A DNA stretch of 64,000 bases from Bosea sp. BIWAKO-01 (lineage in GTDB: Bacteria; Pseudomonadota; Alphaproteobacteria; Rhizobiales; Beijerinckiaceae): assembly GCF_001748145.1 (NCBI RefSeq), contig NZ_BCQA01000002.1:303501-367500 (forward strand). Direction: 5' to 3'. Positions 8,276 through 16,380 of this stretch are shown one piece after another. The notes below the pieces were generated by a model. It saw only the letters and a program-made list of their open reading frames with translations, searched no databases and had not been told where the DNA came from. Position 1 is the stretch's first letter; every line of letters starts with the position of its first letter. The translations under genes were made by a program, and so were the position numbers.

Positions 8276-9064
8276 TCAGAAACTCTCCAGCGGCTTGTCC
8301 AGATCGAGCCCCGTCTGTTCAAACCCGCGCTTGAAGTCGGCGATGTGGCGATGCATCCAGGCTTCCGCCTCGTCGGCGTCCCGCTCCTTCAACGCCTTTA
8401 GCAACGCGTGATGCGCGTCGAGGATGCGCCTCTGCGTCTTGAGGCGCGGCAGGATCGCCCTGCCTGCCGGCATGAAAAGCTGACTGATCGGCTCGCGAGC
8501 AAGGCCGAGGGCACGGTTGCGAGCCGCGTGGGCGATGATATCATGGAACTCGATATCGAGCCTGACGACCTCGACATGGTCCGTTATCGCCTTCTCCATC
8601 TCGGCAATGTTCTGCTGGAGCTGAGCCAACTCAGCGGCCGTGATCCGTTCGGCTGCATAGCGCGCCACCACCGGCTCGATTGCGATCGACGCCTCCCACA
8701 ACTCGCGGAAGGTGACCTCATGCAGCCGTAGGAGCCGGCTGGTGCGCGCGGCGGTGGCGTTGAGGTGGGGCCGGGTCACCTGCAGGCGCTTGCCCGTTTT
8801 GCGCTGGACGAGACCGCTCTCTTCCAGCATCCGGATGCCTTCGCGTACCGTGGAACGGTTGACGCCGAACTGCTCCGCGAGATGGGTCTCGGTCGGTAGC
8901 AGCACACCAGGCTTGAGTTCGCCGTGAACGATCTGCTTTTCGATCGCGTCATAGACGAGCCGGTAGACGGGAGCAGTCTCGAGCTTCTTGAAGGTCTGTT
9001 TCGTCACGGCATTACCATCACTGGCGGGCTTCAGTGAGATCGGCGGGTAGAGGTTCGGCAGCAT
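8276..9064 (-). CDS. GntR-family regulator, FadR/FCD subfamily
   Basis: An N-terminal GntR winged helix (YDAIEKQIVHGELKPG, then LPTETHLAEQFGVNRSTVRE and GIRMLEESGLVQRK) is followed by an all-helical FCD ligand domain with metal-ligand-like Asp and His (LDIEFHDIIAHAARN, and later DAHHALLKAL and MHRHIADF). The start is uncertain: ATG at 9064 or GTG at 9007 both precede the DNA-binding domain, neither with a clear ribosome site. FCD regulators are usually repressors released by a small carboxylate or acyl-CoA. The FadR-type operator consensus TNGTNNNACNA fits the TTGTCCGACAA palindromes found before the neighbouring catabolic operons, so this is their likely regulator. Confidence 0.88.
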   Translation of the reverse strand: MLPNLYPPISLKPASDGNAVTKQTFKKLETAPVYRLVYDAIEKQIVHGELKPGVLLPTETHLAEQFGVNRSTVREGIRMLEESGLVQRKTGKRLQVTRPHLNATAARTSRLLRLHEVTFRELWEASIAIEPVVARYAAERITAAELAQLQQNIAEMEKAITDHVEVVRLDIEFHDIIAHAARNRALGLAREPISQLFMPAGRAILPRLKTQRRILDAHHALLKALKERDADEAEAWMHRHIADFKRGFEQTGLDLDKPLESF

Positions 9065-9170
9065 TGCCGCATTCTTGCCATAGCATGTCCTGCGCGGCCG
9101 GGTAGACACTCCCCCGGAAGCGCCCGGCAGTTGTTTCGACATCTCCCCCGGCGAAGCGAACGTGTGGTGC

Positions 9171-9674
9171 TCATGTCGGCCGGGGCCGCTTGAGGGCTTC
9201 ATGCGGCATAACGGCGATGGTGGCGTTCGCTTCGACAAAGACCGCCCCCTTCGGATCGACAAGACCGCCGTCCAACTCGACGAGTATGCCGTACAGGGAC
9301 GGCTTCGGTATGATGCTACGAACCGTCCAGCGTGCGATGAGCGCGGCGTCAGCCGGCACGGCCTTTCGCAGCCGGAAGGAGCAGTCCAATCCGAGCGAGG
9401 CGTTCTCCGGGAAGATATGGTTGGCGAGGCTGCCGAGGAGGAGACCCGTCGTCTGCGTGCCGCTGGCGATCAGCCCTCCGAAACGGGTGGCGGAGGCGAG
9501 ATCGGCATCATGATGGAGGGGGTTGCTGTCGTTGGTCAGCGTCGCGAAGGCGCGTACTGAATCCGGCGTGAAGAAAATTGGCGCCTCGAGCACCTGCCCC
9601 ACTGTGAAGGGGGGCTGCCATTCCCGCGCTCCGGCCGCTGGCGCAGTGCTCCTTCCCGTGTCCACCGTCGTCAT
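9171..9674 (-). CDS. MaoC-like hydratase
   Basis: A 167-residue hot-dog-fold protein with the hydratase motif (FATLTNDSNPLHHD, containing the Asp/Asn and His typical of MaoC enzymes, then ATRFGGLIASG) near residues 40-70. It ends with a short tail. Expected reaction: hydration of an enoyl-CoA or dehydration of a 3-hydroxyacyl-CoA. It is 106 bp upstream of the GntR gene in the same direction and divergent from the SDR at 9838, with a diverged operator in between. In steroid-type side-chain degradation a MaoC protein partners DUF35 and an aldolase, both present in this cluster. Confidence 0.85.
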   Translation of the reverse strand: MTTVDTGRSTAPAAGAREWQPPFTVGQVLEAPIFFTPDSVRAFATLTNDSNPLHHDADLASATRFGGLIASGTQTTGLLLGSLANHIFPENASLGLDCSFRLRKAVPADAALIARWTVRSIIPKPSLYGILVELDGGLVDPKGAVFVEANATIAVMPHEALKRPRPT

Positions 9675-9737
9675 GGCCTCTCACCGCTGCCTGCGGGCGC
9701 CGCAGGACTTGCTTTCACGATATGTCGGGTTATTGAC

Positions 9738-9748
9738 TTGTCCAACAG
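9738..9748. promoter_or_regulatory. Possible GntR operator, diverged
   Basis: TTGTCCAACAG lies in the divergent region between the MaoC gene (start 9674) and the SDR gene (start 9838). It differs at two positions from the exact palindrome TTGTCCGACAA found upstream of three other units of the cluster. Weak alone; supported by its placement. Confidence 0.4.
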
Positions 9749-9837
9749 AAATTCGAGCGGGTCAACGGATGCCCCGACGGCACCGGTCGGGCTGTACTGA
9801 CCCACAGAGCTCAAGTACGCCGAGGAAACGCCTTCCC

Positions 9838-10623
9838 ATGCCCGCAAGCTCGCTCCATGCCCTGCTCGATCTTAGTGGCCGTGTCGCCATCGTTACCGGC
9901 GGATCACGCGGGCTCGGCCTACAGATCGCGGAGGCGCTGGGCGAGTTCGGCGCCCGGATCGTACTCGTCGCCCGCAAGGCGGCGGAGCTCGAAGCGGCGG
10001 AGCAGAGCCTGAAGGCACAGGGCATCGACGCTGCGGGCTTCACCGCCGACCTCTCGCGCCCCGAAGCGATCGAAGCGCTCTGCGGCTTGGTCGGCGCGCG
10101 CTATCCGCAGGTCGACATCCTCGTCAACAATGCCGGCACATCCTGGGGTGCGCCGACGCAGGACCATCCGCTCGAAGGTTGGAACAAGGTCATGGCGATC
10201 AACCTCACCGGCATCTTCCTGCTGACGCAGGCGGTTGCGAAGCGCTGGATGCTGCCGGCACGGCGCGGGCGCATCCTGAACATCGCTTCGATCGAAGGCC
10301 TGCGCGGACACCATTCCGACCTCGTCGGAACGATCGGCTACAATACCGCCAAGGGAGGGCTGGTGAACTTCACGCGTGCGCTGGCGGCGGAATGGGGACC
10401 GCACGGCATCACTGTGAATGCGCTGGCCCCCGGCTATTTCCACTCGAAGCTGACGGCGGCGACCCTGGATCAACACGAGGCGCAACTCGTCGCGCATACG
10501 CCGCGCGGCGAACTCGGCGGGTCGCAGGATCTGAAGGGTGCGGCGCTGCTCCTCGCCTCGGATGCGAGTGCCCATATCAGCGGGCAGATTCTCGCCGTCG
10601 ATGGCGGTTACACGGCGATTTGA
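9838..10623 (+). CDS. SDR-family oxidoreductase (gluconate 5-dehydrogenase-like)
   Basis: A 261-residue SDR starting at MPASSLHALLDLSGRVAIV. Motifs: TGGSRGLG near residue 25, NNAG (ILVNNAGTSW), Ser in NIASIEGL, Tyr-x3-Lys in IGYNTAKGGLVNF, and the C-terminal SGQILAVDGGYTAI. The start at 9838 is chosen because the Rossmann fold begins shortly after. It is divergent from maoC and convergent with the phosphotransferase operon. In a catabolic pathway of CoA thioesters it could oxidise a secondary hydroxyl or reduce a keto group. Confidence 0.88.
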   Translation: MPASSLHALLDLSGRVAIVTGGSRGLGLQIAEALGEFGARIVLVARKAAELEAAEQSLKAQGIDAAGFTADLSRPEAIEALCGLVGARYPQVDILVNNAGTSWGAPTQDHPLEGWNKVMAINLTGIFLLTQAVAKRWMLPARRGRILNIASIEGLRGHHSDLVGTIGYNTAKGGLVNFTRALAAEWGPHGITVNALAPGYFHSKLTAATLDQHEAQLVAHTPRGELGGSQDLKGAALLLASDASAHISGQILAVDGGYTAI

Positions 10624-10625
10624 TC

Positions 10626-10680
10626 CGTGCCGCCGGTCTCGCCGCCAGAGGCCGCTGACTTTACGAGAAAACGCGGCACG
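10626..10680. terminator. Possible hairpin between convergent genes
   Basis: An 8-bp inverted repeat (CGTGCCGC at 10626-10633, GCGGCACG at 10673-10680) with a 39-nt loop lies in the 59-bp gap between convergent genes ending at 10623 and 10683. There is no U tract, so termination is only suggested by position. Confidence 0.3.
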
Positions 10681-10682
10681 CT

Positions 10683-11732
10683 CTAGGCTCGGGTGGCGAA
10701 GGCTGCGGCCTGCGTAAGGCAAAGCTCCGCGACCCGGCCGCGCGTCAGCGCCTGCGGCGAGGCAGCATTTCCGTCTAGCGCGCGCTTGTAGACGCCCTGC
10801 AGGATGGCCGCGAGCCTGTAGAAGGCGAAGGCGAGGAAGTAGTTGCGGGTGGCAACGGCATCTATCCCGGATTCGCGGGAATAGATGTCGAGGAATTCGG
10901 CCTCGTCGGGTATGCCGAGCGTCCGGAGATCCTGATCAGCGAGGCCGTTCAGCACTGAATGCGGCAGATGGTACCAGATGCAGCAATAGGCCAGATCGGC
11001 TAGTGGTTCGCCCACCGTGCACAGCTCCCAGTCCAACACGGCCGCGACCTCACTGCCCTGGAAGATCAAGTTCTCGATCCGGTAGTCGCCGTGGACGATG
11101 CCGATATTCTCGGTTGTGGGTTTGTGCTCGAGCAGCCATTGCCCTACGGCCTCGATACGCGGATCGTCCTGCGTCATGGCCGCGAGATAGGCGCCGCGCC
11201 AGACGCCGATCTGCCGACCGACGAAGTCGCCACGAGGCTTGACGCCTGCCCCTTCCAGAACGGAAGGCTTGATGCGATGCAGCCGCGCCATCGTCCCGGC
11301 CGTCGCTTCATAGATCGCGCGCCGCTGAGCGGGCGTATCATTCGGGAGGGCCGGGTCCGAATGAACGGCACCGGGGATGTAATCCATCACGAAAAAGCTC
11401 GTGCCGATGATCTCGCGCTCTTCGCTGGCGAAGAGCGGGTTCGGCACGGTGAAGCCCGCGCCGTGTAACGCCTGCATGATATTGTGCTCGCGCACCACGT
11501 CATGGGCGCGGGGCAGCAGATGGCCGCAGGGCTGCTTGCGCAGCACGAAGCGGCGCTCCCCGGCGGCCAGCAGATAGGTCGGGTTCGACTGCCCAGCTTC
11601 GAACTGACGCTCGATCTCGATGGTTTCGGCCGGCCGGATCACGCCGGCTTCGCGCAGGGTCGCTTCGAGCCGGGGCAGGGAGGCGGTGAAGGAGACGCGC
11701 TCCTCGGTCGATGGAATCGGGCTGTCGGCCAT
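10683..11732 (-). CDS. ACAD10/11-type phosphotransferase (aminoglycoside-phosphotransferase fold)
   Basis: A 349-residue kinase-like protein: an N-lobe with ATP-binding Lys in FVLRKQPCG, the Brenner-type motif HGDYRIENL near residue 215, and the metal-binding Asp in VLDWELCTVG near 235, then a helical C-terminus ending FYRLAAILQG. This is the family fused to the dehydrogenase domain in animal ACAD10/11 and represented in bacteria by LvaA, which phosphorylates 4-hydroxyacyl-CoA. The acyl-CoA dehydrogenase at 15149 is the matching partner. It lies 5 bp after the CoA-ligase gene and is the last of a four-gene operon starting at 14834. Substrate specificity is inferred from the family only. Confidence 0.88.
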   Translation of the reverse strand: MADSPIPSTEERVSFTASLPRLEATLREAGVIRPAETIEIERQFEAGQSNPTYLLAAGERRFVLRKQPCGHLLPRAHDVVREHNIMQALHGAGFTVPNPLFASEEREIIGTSFFVMDYIPGAVHSDPALPNDTPAQRRAIYEATAGTMARLHRIKPSVLEGAGVKPRGDFVGRQIGVWRGAYLAAMTQDDPRIEAVGQWLLEHKPTTENIGIVHGDYRIENLIFQGSEVAAVLDWELCTVGEPLADLAYCCIWYHLPHSVLNGLADQDLRTLGIPDEAEFLDIYSRESGIDAVATRNYFLAFAFYRLAAILQGVYKRALDGNAASPQALTRGRVAELCLTQAAAFATRA

Positions 11733-11737
11733 TGCGC

Positions 11738-13135
11738 TCAGGAGGCCTTGTCGGAGAACTGGTAGCCGGCGGGGCGCTCGTCCTTCCAGCGACGAGCCTT
11801 GTTCTCGAAGAACGGCAACTCGTCGCGCGGCACTTCACGTACCTTCATCTGGACGTTGGTTCGTTCCTTGATGGCGGTCTGGACGCGCAACAGGACGGCC
11901 GCGCGCTCGGCCTCGCCGCGGGCGGCGTGCTCGGGCTTGAGCCCGACCTTGACCATGACCTCGGTGCGGCCCTTCTCGTCGACGAAGACGCTGCCGACAT
12001 ATTCCGCGACCTCGTGATGGGCGAAGATGGCGAGATCGACGGCTGACGGCCAGACATTGTTGCCGCGGATCTTCATCATGTCGTCATAGCGGCCGATGGT
12101 GCCGCTCTCGATGCAGGTCCAGGCGCGCCCATTATTCGCCGATGCCTTCGGCAAGAGCCGGACGCGGTCGCGCGTGCGGAAGCGGACGACCGCCGAGCCT
12201 TCGATGTCGAGATTGGTCAGTACGATTTCGCCGAACTCGCCTTCCTTCACCGGCTCGTCGGTATCCGGGTCGAGCACCTCGACGATGACGTGCCAGTCGA
12301 AGCACTGCATCGGCGCACGGCCGCCATCGGCCGAGACCACGCCCTGCTCGCTGGTCGAGCAGATGAAGCCGGCACCCTGCGTGCTGCCATAGCCTTCGTG
12401 CAGCGTCGCGCCCCAGACCTCCTGGATGGTCTGCGCCCATTCAACCGGGTAGCCCTCGGCCGCGATGAACAGGCTTTTCATTGTCGGAAAGCGCTCGCGT
12501 GGATCGATGCCGCGGCGACGCATGGCCTCCGTCAGCGTGTGTAGGTAGTTCGTCGAGGCATAAATGAAGTGGATCTCGCCGAAGCGGCACATCAGGTCGA
12601 CCTTGGCGTCGGTGCTCATCGTGCCACCGACCGTCAGCGGCAGGGCGCCGGCGGCACGGAAGCCTTCCGTCGGCCCCCAGCCGCCGGTCGTGAGCCCGCC
12701 GGAGGGTACGCAGTTCAGCCCGACATCGCCCTGCCGCAGACCGGCAATGTGCCAGGGAAGCTGGTGGAAATAGCCCTGCATGACGAGGTCGCGCTGCGAG
12801 CGGCCATAGACTTCCTGTCCCTGTCCCGACGTGCCGCCGGTCATGCAGACCAGCGCGACGTCTTCCCGTGGGATGCCGAGACGCCGGCCGAAGGGCTGGT
12901 GCTCGTTCTGGTCGGCGAGGCAATCGGCCTTGGTGATCGTCGGGATGCGCCTGAGATCCGCCAGCGAACGGATGTCGTCGAGACGAACGCCCGCCTTGTC
13001 CCACCGCTCCCGATAGAAGCCGCTCGTGGCATGAAGCCGCTCGATCTGGCGCCTCAGCTTGGCGAGCTGGAGCGCCTGCATCTCGTCGCATCTAAGCGCG
13101 CCCATCTGGGCGATGATGGCGGAGGAAGCGTGCAT
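11738..13135 (-). CDS. Phenylacetate-CoA ligase family protein (AMP-forming)
   Basis: A 465-residue adenylate-forming enzyme of the PaaK-like branch. Visible signatures are the phosphate-binding loop CMTGGTSGQGQEVYGRS near residue 95, 'EGYGSTQGAGF' near 240 (acyl-adenylate contact), an 'RTRDRVRLLP' motif, a glycine hinge (IGRYDDMMKIRGNNVWPSAVD), and a C-terminal lid with a Lys-containing FFENKARRWKDERP tail. It should activate a carboxylic acid to its CoA thioester, the entry step of the pathway. Upstream is the DUF35 gene; downstream, after 5 bp, the phosphotransferase. The acid is unknown: the family covers aryl-acetates and other acids. Confidence 0.87.
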   Translation of the reverse strand: MHASSAIIAQMGALRCDEMQALQLAKLRRQIERLHATSGFYRERWDKAGVRLDDIRSLADLRRIPTITKADCLADQNEHQPFGRRLGIPREDVALVCMTGGTSGQGQEVYGRSQRDLVMQGYFHQLPWHIAGLRQGDVGLNCVPSGGLTTGGWGPTEGFRAAGALPLTVGGTMSTDAKVDLMCRFGEIHFIYASTNYLHTLTEAMRRRGIDPRERFPTMKSLFIAAEGYPVEWAQTIQEVWGATLHEGYGSTQGAGFICSTSEQGVVSADGGRAPMQCFDWHVIVEVLDPDTDEPVKEGEFGEIVLTNLDIEGSAVVRFRTRDRVRLLPKASANNGRAWTCIESGTIGRYDDMMKIRGNNVWPSAVDLAIFAHHEVAEYVGSVFVDEKGRTEVMVKVGLKPEHAARGEAERAAVLLRVQTAIKERTNVQMKVREVPRDELPFFENKARRWKDERPAGYQFSDKAS

Positions 13136-13231
13136 CGCCGTCGTCCTATGGCGTTTCCAGTTCCAGGTCGGGGTCGGGCGCGCGGTTGACCCGCGTCTGT
13201 TCCCTCTCCCCGCCGTCCATTCTCGTAGACT

Positions 13232-13651
13232 TCAGGCCGGCTCGAATAGCGGCAGCACCAGCTCTTCGGTGACTTGCCTGAACGCGACCTTGAGCGGCAT
13301 GTCCGCCACCACATCCTCGGGCGCGCAGCCGACGATATTGGACGGCATCCGCACGCCCTCGGCGAGCTCGACCAGCGCGACGACATAGGGGACGTCGTCG
13401 ACATAGACCGGCTTCGGCACGGGATGGCGCACGACGATCCAGCTGAAGACCTTACCGGCACCCGAGGCCTGTTTCCATGACACGCGCCCTGAGCCGCAAT
13501 GCGCGCAGATATTGCTCGGCGGGAACTGATTCCGGCTGCAATCGTCGCAATGCTGGATCATCAGGCGCTGCTCACGGCAGCCGGCCCAGAACGGCGCGGA
13601 ATCGGGATCGGGAACCGGGACCGGCTTGGCGTATGCTTCTGGTGACGACAT
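13232..13651 (-). CDS. DUF35 Zn-ribbon/OB-fold protein
   Basis: A 139-residue protein with an N-terminal rubredoxin-like zinc ribbon, four Cys in pairs (CDDCSRN and CAHCGSGR, residues about 34-53), then an OB-fold (GAGKVFSWIVVRHPVPKP, and VALVELAEGVRMPSNI). Such proteins accompany thiolase-like enzymes and form a CoA-ester-binding subunit, as ChsH2 does with the aldolase Ltp2. It starts 4 bp after the stop of the thiolase-like gene, so the two are very likely made and act together. Confidence 0.9.
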   Translation of the reverse strand: MSSPEAYAKPVPVPDPDSAPFWAGCREQRLMIQHCDDCSRNQFPPSNICAHCGSGRVSWKQASGAGKVFSWIVVRHPVPKPVYVDDVPYVVALVELAEGVRMPSNIVGCAPEDVVADMPLKVAFRQVTEELVLPLFEPA

Positions 13652-13655
13652 CGCC

Positions 13656-14834
13656 CTACCTCCTCAGGATCATCGCGCTGCCGCAGGTCATCGCCCCGGC
13701 GGTGGTGAGCGCGATCTCCGCATCGGGAACCTGGCGCGGGCCGGACTGGCCGCGCAATTGCTCCACCGCTTCGATCACATGGTTGAACCCGTGGATGTAG
13801 CCCTCGGAGAGCAGACCGCCATGGGTGTTGACCGGCAGCTTTCCGTCGCGGCGGATATGGCCGTCGGCGATGTAGCTGCCGGCCTCGCCCAGCCCGCAGA
13901 AACCAAGTCCTTCAAGCTGCATCAGGATGCTGTAGGTGAAGCAGTCATAGATCTCGGCGACGTCGATATCACTCGGCGTCACGCCAGCACTGCGCCAGAG
14001 GTCGTCCGCGATATAGTGGCTGTAGTTCTTCGAATGGTCCGGCCAGCGGATGCAGTCGAACAGGTCGTCCCCTTGCTGCGGCCCGCCGCCATAGGCGCCG
14101 CCCATGATGTAGACGGGCTTCTGCTTCATGTCCCGGGCGCGTTCAGCCGAGGTCACGACCACAGCGCACGCGCCGTCCGTCTCCAGACAGATGTCGAACA
14201 TGCGGAAGGGATCGACGATCGGGCGCGAGGCCAGATAGTCGTCCATGGTCATCGGCTTGCGCTGCATCGCGCGGGGATTGAGCACGGCGTTCTCTCGCAG
14301 TGTGACCGCGACATTGCCGAGCTGTTCCGGCGTCAGCCCGTATTCGATCTGATAGCGGCGGCACCACATCGCCATGGCCTGCGGATAGGTGATCCAGCCG
14401 AAGGGCGCGGTAAATTGCGTCGGACCCAGTGCCCGGAATTCGCGCCCGCCGCCGAGCCGGAAGCCGGAACGGCCGTTCATCGCGCGGTAGCAGACGACGG
14501 TATCGGCCAGCCCGGCCTCGATCGCGGCCACGGCCGAGAGCACGATCAGGTTGGCGGCGTTGCCGCCCGCCAGGAAGTCGACCGCATAGCCGGCATTGGG
14601 GATGTCGAGTCCGGTCGCGACGGCGATCGCCGGCGCCGAATCGTTGAAGTTATAGCTGACGATGCCATCGATATCGGCGGGTTTCAGCCCGGCATCGGCA
14701 ATGGCATTGGCCGAAGCCTCGATGGCGAGCGCGCGGACCGTGCGGCCTGAATTGGCCGAGTAGTCCGTCGTGCCTATGCCGACGATCGCGTACTTGTCCT
14801 TGAGCGCATAAGCGGATCTGCGAGCGGTTCCCAT
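13656..14834 (-). CDS. Thiolase-fold protein without the usual catalytic Cys; possible retro-aldolase
   Basis: A 392-residue protein of the SCP2-thiolase/lipid-transfer group. The N-terminal KYAIVGIGTTDYS and EASANAIADAGLKPADIDG blocks are typical. At the place where thiolases carry the nucleophilic Cys (normally CASG or CGSG, near residue 85) this protein reads FLAGGNAANLIVL, with no Cys. The C-terminal GAMTCGSAMILRR is retained. Members with this pattern and a DUF35 partner act as aldolases that release acetyl- or propionyl-CoA from a 3-hydroxyacyl-CoA, using Tyr residues, in steroid side-chain degradation. The first gene of an operon with DUF35, CoA ligase and phosphotransferase. The aldolase assignment is inference. 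Confidence 0.85.
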   Translation of the reverse strand: MGTARRSAYALKDKYAIVGIGTTDYSANSGRTVRALAIEASANAIADAGLKPADIDGIVSYNFNDSAPAIAVATGLDIPNAGYAVDFLAGGNAANLIVLSAVAAIEAGLADTVVCYRAMNGRSGFRLGGGREFRALGPTQFTAPFGWITYPQAMAMWCRRYQIEYGLTPEQLGNVAVTLRENAVLNPRAMQRKPMTMDDYLASRPIVDPFRMFDICLETDGACAVVVTSAERARDMKQKPVYIMGGAYGGGPQQGDDLFDCIRWPDHSKNYSHYIADDLWRSAGVTPSDIDVAEIYDCFTYSILMQLEGLGFCGLGEAGSYIADGHIRRDGKLPVNTHGGLLSEGYIHGFNHVIEAVEQLRGQSGPRQVPDAEIALTTAGAMTCGSAMILRR

Positions 14835-14918
14835 CTCTTGCCTTCGCCTGAAAGGGCCTGGAAGCGCCCAGCGCCTCGCCGCCTGTCAACGGCCCACTTG
14901 GCAGGCCACAGTTGAGTA

Positions 14919-14929
14919 TTGCCCGACAA
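14919..14929. promoter_or_regulatory. Predicted GntR operator (one mismatch)
   Basis: TTGCCCGACAA lies 85 bp upstream of the thiolase-like gene start at 14834, in the divergent region facing the acyl-CoA dehydrogenase operon. It differs by one base from TTGTCCGACAA. Next to it lies a further half-site, CCGGACAA, at about 14930-14937. Confidence 0.55.
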
Positions 14930-15082
14930 CCGGACAATTGACAACCCACTCTCGCGATCTTCCTGGTGCTCCCGTATCGTGTTTTGTGGCGCGATACTGC
15001 CTTATAACAGATTGAAATTTAACAGATAATGATCACATTCGCTCTTCGGTTTTCGATGGTTGCATTATCTATTTTTGTCGTG

Positions 15083-15093
15083 TTGTCCGACAA
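15083..15093. promoter_or_regulatory. Predicted GntR operator (exact palindrome)
   Basis: TTGTCCGACAA, 55 bp before the ATG at 15149, lies in an AT-rich promoter-like stretch (15000-15080) and is embedded in a longer repeat of TTGTC/GACAA half-sites. It fits the FadR-subfamily consensus TNGTNNNACNA and recurs exactly at 27564 and 28904. Confidence 0.7.
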
Positions 15094-15148
15094 GACAACA
15101 TCGGCTAGGGATAGCTCCGCGCCATCGCAGCAGCGAAGGGGGAGGATG

Positions 15149-16369
15149 ATGGACTTCGAACATTCACCGAAGGTCAGGGACCTGCTCGCTCGGCTCGGTG
15201 CCTTCATGGCCGAGCATGTCTACCCGAACGAGCGGGTCTATTCCGAGCAGGTCGCCTGCAGTGCCGATCGTTGGGTGTCGCCGCCCATCATGGAAGAGAT
15301 GAAGGCGAAAGCTCGCGCAGCCGGACTGTGGAACCTGTTCCTGCCCAATCATGATGGCGGTGCGGGCCTGAACAATCTGGAATATGCGCCGCTCTGCGAA
15401 GTGATGGGCCGTTCACCCATCGCCGCTGAGGTCTTCAACTGCTCCGCGCCCGACACCGGCAACATGGAAGTGCTGGCGCGCTACGGCACATCCGAGCAGA
15501 AGAGGCGCTGGCTCGAGCCGCTGCTGGCGGGCGAGATCCGTTCCGGCTTCGCGATGACGGAGCCACAGGTCGCATCCTCCGATGCGCGCAACATCGCCTC
15601 GCGCATCGTTCGCGACGGTGACGACTACGTCATCAACGGCCGCAAATGGTGGACTTCGGGTGCCGGCGACCGGCGCTGCAAGATCCTGATTTTCATGGGC
15701 CTGACCGATCCCGAGGCCGAGCCCTTCCGGCGTCAGTCGATGATCCTCGTGCCGATGGACGCGCCCGGCGTCGCGTCTGTCCGACCGCTGACGGTATTCG
15801 GCTACGATCATGCGCCGCACGGCCATCTCGAGATGCGGTTCACCGATGTGCGCGTGCCGGCCACCAACATGCTGCTCGGTGAGGGACGCGGTTTCGAGAT
15901 CGCGCAAGGGCGGCTGGGTCCCGGCCGCATCCATCACTGCATGCGTGCGATCGGGCTGGCCGAACGGGCATTGGAATCGATGGTCGCACGCGCTCGCAGC
16001 CGTGTCGCCTTCGGCAGGCCGATCGCCGAGCAGGGCATGCTGCGCGAGGCCATCGCCGAAAGCCGCATGGGGATCGAGCAGGCGCGGCTGCTGACGCTGA
16101 AGGCCGCCTATATGATGGACACCGTCGGCAACAAGGCGGCCCGCGCCGAGATCGCGATGATCAAGGTCGTCGCGCCGCGCATGGCGCAGGCGGTGCTCGA
16201 CCGGGCGATCCAGATCCATGGTGGCGGCGGCGTCAGCGGCGATTTCGGCCTGGCGGAAGGCTGGGCGCTGGCGCGCACGCTGCGTCTCGCGGACGGTCCC
16301 GACGAAGTCCATATGGACCAGATCGCCCGTCTCGAACTGGCCAAACCGGCCGAGCTCTGGAACTGGTGA
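15149..16369 (+). CDS. Acyl-CoA dehydrogenase, ACAD11/LvaC-like
   Basis: A 406-residue flavoprotein. The FAD-binding segment [15 protein letters not shown] is near residue 135, WWTSGAGD near 170, '[17 protein letters not shown]' near 255, and the C-terminal [13 protein letters not shown] and [15 protein letters not shown]. The 'HHCMR' and 'DGPDEVH' blocks are typical of the ACAD10/11 subfamily rather than ordinary FadE. Together with the phosphotransferase at 10683 it resembles the split form of ACAD11 (LvaA + LvaC), which turns a 4-hydroxyacyl-CoA into an enoyl-CoA through a phosphorylated intermediate. Start at 15149: a GGGGGAGG ribosome site lies just upstream. It leads an operon of three. 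Confidence 0.87.
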   Translation: MDFEHSPKVRDLLARLGAFMAEHVYPNERVYSEQVACSADRWVSPPIMEEMKAKARAAGLWNLFLPNHDGGAGLNNLEYAPLCEVMGRSPIAAEVFNCSAPDTGNMEVLARYGTSEQKRRWLEPLLAGEIRSGFAMTEPQVASSDARNIASRIVRDGDDYVINGRKWWTSGAGDRRCKILIFMGLTDPEAEPFRRQSMILVPMDAPGVASVRPLTVFGYDHAPHGHLEMRFTDVRVPATNMLLGEGRGFEIAQGRLGPGRIHHCMRAIGLAERALESMVARARSRVAFGRPIAEQGMLREAIAESRMGIEQARLLTLKAAYMMDTVGNKAARAEIAMIKVVAPRMAQAVLDRAIQIHGGGGVSGDFGLAEGWALARTLRLADGPDEVHMDQIARLELAKPAELWNW

Positions 16370-16380
16370 AGACGCGCAAC

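Noticed and set aside
15074..15100. Possible rho-independent terminator before the dehydrogenase
   Set aside because: The repeated TTGTC/GACAA half-sites fit a regulator operator better and lie at a promoter, not after a gene.
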